Assembly: GCA_028716305.1 (NCBI GenBank)
Contig: JAQUQA010000040.1
Coordinates: forward strand, 1 to 8,737
Direction of reading: 5' to 3'
DNA from: Candidatus Omnitrophota bacterium
GTDB taxonomy: Bacteria > Omnitrophota > Gorgyraeia > Gygaellales > Profunditerraquicolaceae
Length of the DNA stretch: 8,737 nucleotides
Part shown: one piece after another, positions 6,756-8,737 of the stretch
Layout of the letters: each line of letters begins with the position of its first letter
How positions within the stretch are numbered: position 1 is the stretch's first letter
Position numbers and translations under genes: made by a program
The notes under the pieces: generated by a model
The model's database searches: none
The model's input: only the letters and a program-made list of their open reading frames with translations
What the model was told of the DNA's origin: nothing

Positions 6756-8243
6756 CTATTGTAAAACTGCCTCTATTAACGCCTTGCTTTTGTTCACCGT
6801 CTCCATGTATTCTTTATGCGGAATAGAATCCGCGACCAAGCCGCCCCCGGCCTGGATATACGCGGTGTTTTCTTTTAGGACTATGGTCCTGATCGTAATA
6901 CAGGTATCCATGTTACGGGAGAAGCTGAAATACCCGATACACCCCGCGTAGGGGCCGCGGCGCAGATTTTCCAGCTCATCGATGATCTCCATAGCGCGGA
7001 TCTTCGGGCTGCCGCTTACCGTCCCGGCGGGAAATGCCGCCCTTAAGGCATCGAAGGAATCATATTGTTTTTGCAGCCTCCCCGTCACCTCGGTCACCAG
7101 ATGCATCACATGAGAATATTTCTCCACTGACATAAATTCGCTGATCCTGACTTTTCCCGGCTGACAGACCCGGCCCAGGTCATTACGTCCCAGGTCAACC
7201 AGCATGATATGCTCCGCCCTTTCCTTTTTGCTGTTGACAAGCTCATTCTCCAGCTTTTTATCTTCTTGCGGATTCCTGCCCCGCGGACGGGTTCCGGCAA
7301 TCGGGCGGGTCTTCACTATCCCGTCTTCACAACGCACCAGCATCTCCGGAGAAGCGCCGATTAAAGAAAATCCCCCCAATTTCAAATAAAACATATACGG
7401 AGAAGGATTCAGGCTTCTTAAGTTCCGGTAGATATCGAATGGCTGCCGCCTGGTCTTTATGCTGAACCGCTGCGAAGGCACTACCTGGATCACGTCACCT
7501 TTTCTGATATAAACCTTGGCCCGCCTAACCAGCTCCTCAAATTCCGCTTTTTTGAAATTTGAACGGATCTCCGGACGGCTCTTTTGCCCGCGCGGGACCC
7601 GGACCTCATGCAGCCGGCTCTCGAGCTGTTTTTGGATCAAATCGATTTTTCTGGCGGAAACCCGATAGATCCTTTCCAGTTCCCGGCGGCGGCAACCCTT
7701 CCGGGGCAAAATAATATTGGCGACAATCTTAATCGTGTGGTTGACGTGGTCAAAGATCAATATCGTATCGGTCAAAATAAACAGGCAATCCGGCAGCCCC
7801 AAAGGATCGGGGTTCTTATCCGGGATATCCTCAAAGAACCTGATTAGATCATAACCGGCATACCCGACCATTCCTCCGTAAAACCGCGGCAGGCCCTTTA
7901 TCTGGACGGGCGCGAAGTGCCGCATTATTTTTTTCAGCTCATCCAGCGGGTCGCTCTGCGTAATAAAACGCCTGCTCTGCCTCTTAGGTAAATCCCTGAT
8001 CTCTACCGATCTGCCCTTGCTTTTAAAAATAAGCGAAGGATAGCTGCCCAAAAAAGAAAAACGGGCGATATTTTCCTGCCCCTCAACGGATTCCAGCAAG
8101 AAAGCATGCTCGCTCTTCTTGATCTTCAAAAAAGCGGAAACCGGCGTATCAAGATCGGCATTGATCTCCTTGTAAACCGGGATCACATTTCCGGTCTTCG
8201 CCAGCTTTAAGAATTCAGTTAATGATGGTATATATTCATTCAT
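6756..8243 (-). CDS. trpE: Anthranilate synthase component I
   Basis: TrpE converts chorismate to anthranilate, the first committed step of tryptophan synthesis, using ammonia supplied by the glutamine amidotransferase TrpG. The protein from the ATG at 8243 is 495 aa, normal for the family. The N-terminal domain carries FLLESVEG (48-55), part of the tryptophan feedback site. The catalytic domain has VVPSQRF (254-260), PIAGTRPRG (314-322), HIMLVDLGRND (345-355), GTVSGSPK (407-414) and GGGLVADS (466-473). The Ala of PIAGT distinguishes TrpE from the PabB PIKGT form. A start 69 bases further upstream (8312) is open, but its first residues are translated heptad repeat, so I reject it. No clear ribosome binding site precedes 8243. 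No tryptophan-rich leader peptide or attenuator is visible upstream, and trpG is not adjacent: hisI precedes and rpsP follows. Confidence 0.95.
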   Translation of the reverse strand: MNEYIPSLTEFLKLAKTGNVIPVYKEINADLDTPVSAFLKIKKSEHAFLLESVEGQENIARFSFLGSYPSLIFKSKGRSVEIRDLPKRQSRRFITQSDPLDELKKIMRHFAPVQIKGLPRFYGGMVGYAGYDLIRFFEDIPDKNPDPLGLPDCLFILTDTILIFDHVNHTIKIVANIILPRKGCRRRELERIYRVSARKIDLIQKQLESRLHEVRVPRGQKSRPEIRSNFKKAEFEELVRRAKVYIRKGDVIQVVPSQRFSIKTRRQPFDIYRNLRSLNPSPYMFYLKLGGFSLIGASPEMLVRCEDGIVKTRPIAGTRPRGRNPQEDKKLENELVNSKKERAEHIMLVDLGRNDLGRVCQPGKVRISEFMSVEKYSHVMHLVTEVTGRLQKQYDSFDALRAAFPAGTVSGSPKIRAMEIIDELENLRRGPYAGCIGYFSFSRNMDTCITIRTIVLKENTAYIQAGGGLVADSIPHKEYMETVNKSKALIEAVLQ

Positions 8244-8270
8244 CGATATTGAATAAATTAGAAAACTAAC

Positions 8271-8354
8271 AAGTTCGAACGGCGTTCGGCGTTCAGTGTT
8301 CGGCGTACGCACGCAGAACGCCGTTCGCGGAACGCGGAACGCGGTACGAAACTT
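8271..8354. repeat. Palindromic heptad-repeat element between hisI and trpE
   Basis: The ends AAGTTCG (8271-8277) and CGAAACTT (8347-8354) are complementary with one bulged base. Inside, the left arm reads CGAAC then GGCGTTC, GGCGTTC, AGTGTTC, GGCGTAC. The right arm carries the same type of heptads inverted (GCAGAAC, GCCGTTC, then GCGGAAC twice, GCGGTAC). By eye about 25 of the first 33 inner positions can pair. Bases 8276-8305 match 1843-1872 at 28 of 30. The right end reaches into the hisI stop codon. No T-run follows, so it is not a typical terminator, and trpE starts only 28 bases beyond it. Confidence 0.87.
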
Positions 8355-8688
8355 ATTTTTTTAATCGCCTATAGAAACAGCTCCGGTTCCCCGTATGACA
8401 GGCCGCTCCTACCTGGCGTACCTTGATCAACAAAGCATCCAAATCGCAATCATAAGCAACCGATTTTACGAATTGAAAGTGCCCGGAGGTCATCCCCTTT
8501 ACCCAATACTCCTTGCGGGAACGCGACCAGAAACAGGTTTTTCCCAGCTTCATCGTCCTGCACAATGATTCCGCGTTCATGTAAGCGACCATGAGCACTT
8601 CTTTGCTTTTATAATCCTGGATTATCGCCGGGATCAGGCCATTTTTATCGAATTTAAGATCTTTTATTCTGATCGGCTGAACTTTCAT
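8353..8688 (-). CDS. hisI: Phosphoribosyl-AMP cyclohydrolase HisI
   Basis: HisI hydrolyses the purine ring of phosphoribosyl-AMP, the third step of histidine synthesis, in the cytoplasm. The 111-aa product is the single-domain form, without the HisE pyrophosphohydrolase that is fused to it in some bacteria. Signatures are VLMVAYMN (31-38), FWSRSRKEYWVKGMTSGH (53-70), and the metal site DCDLD (80-84) followed by GAACHTGNRSCFY (94-106). Asp80, Asp82 and Asp84 fit the magnesium ligands, and Cys81, Cys97 and Cys104 the zinc ligands known for the family. The ATG overlaps the stop of the upstream hisF by 4 bases (ATGA), a typical coupled his operon junction. The stop codon lies at the boundary of a palindromic repeat element, so the lysine-rich last residues may have been reshaped by it. 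Confidence 0.96.
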   Translation of the reverse strand: MKVQPIRIKDLKFDKNGLIPAIIQDYKSKEVLMVAYMNAESLCRTMKLGKTCFWSRSRKEYWVKGMTSGHFQFVKSVAYDCDLDALLIKVRQVGAACHTGNRSCFYRRLKK

Positions 8689-8737
8689 AGTCGCACCATG
8701 ACCCCCTCTTTAGAAAGATATTCCTTAACCTGTTTAA
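8685..8737 (-). CDS. hisF: C-terminal end of imidazole glycerol phosphate synthase subunit HisF (5' part outside window)
   Basis: The minus strand from 8735 reads KQVKEYLSKEGVMVRL and then TGA, overlapping the hisI start by 4 bases. This resembles the last helix and tail of HisF (a (V/I)KxxLxxxGVxVR pattern), the cyclase half of the enzyme that forms IGP and AICAR. hisF directly before hisI is a common order. Only 16 residues plus two bases are visible, so the call rests on this short match and the neighbour; another gene ending cannot be excluded. Confidence 0.7.
   Translation of the reverse strand, partial: KQVKEYLSKEGVMVRL

Noticed and set aside
8244..8275. Possible promoter (TTGTTA with AT-rich downstream) before trpE.
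   Set aside because: No acceptable -10 box at 16-18 bases, and the transcript would start at or after the ATG.
8244..8312. N-terminal extension of trpE by 23 codons to an ATG at 8312.
   Set aside because: Much of the extension (RTPNTERRTP) is translated heptad repeat. MNEYIPSLTEF at 8243 gives a normal TrpE N-terminus and length.
6395..8354. CRISPR array made of the heptad repeats.
   Set aside because: Units are 7 bp, contiguous, degenerate and inverted at the centre; there are no spacers and no cas genes.

Overview
The window is 8.7 kb of densely packed bacterial chromosome with every recognisable gene on the minus strand, so transcription runs from high to low coordinates. In transcription order the genes are hisF (3' end only), hisI, trpE, rpsP, yajC, secDF, an unusually short mfd, surA and pdxA (all but the last few codons). 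hisF overlaps hisI by 4 bases and mfd overlaps surA by 11 to 14. The other gaps are 8 to 113 bases, so one or a few long polycistronic transcripts are likely. I see no rRNA, tRNA, CRISPR array, transposase, phage gene or convincing rho-independent terminator.

The organism is probably a diderm (Gram-negative-type) anaerobe or environmental lineage. A periplasmic SurA-type chaperone beside pdxA (the same order as in Enterobacteria), a fused SecDF and intergenic heptanucleotide repeats fit a candidate phylum such as Omnitrophota (former OP3) or a PVC relative. That placement is an inference from gene style and repeats, with low to moderate confidence.

By region: 8243-8737 holds the end of a histidine biosynthesis cluster (hisF, hisI) followed by a palindromic heptad-repeat element. 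6756-8243 is trpE, the large subunit of anthranilate synthase. 6481-6717 is the ribosomal protein S16 gene. 6376-6480 holds a second palindromic heptad-repeat element. 3871-6375 is the Sec accessory pair yajC-secDF. 1903-3804 is a minimal Mfd-like translocase, separated from secDF by a strong hairpin. 1-1916 is the envelope-biogenesis and vitamin B6 pair surA-pdxA. No gene-free stretch exceeds 300 bases.

The most notable points are two. First, the Mfd homologue keeps a UvrB-domain-2-like N-terminus, the RNA-polymerase interaction domain and the complete translocase, but lacks D1a, most of D1b/D3 and the C-terminal autoinhibitory D7. Second, 7-bp repeats of two sequence types occur at four places: as long imperfect palindromes between genes, and inside two reading frames, where one supplies the positively charged start of the SurA signal peptide and the other a surface segment of PdxA.
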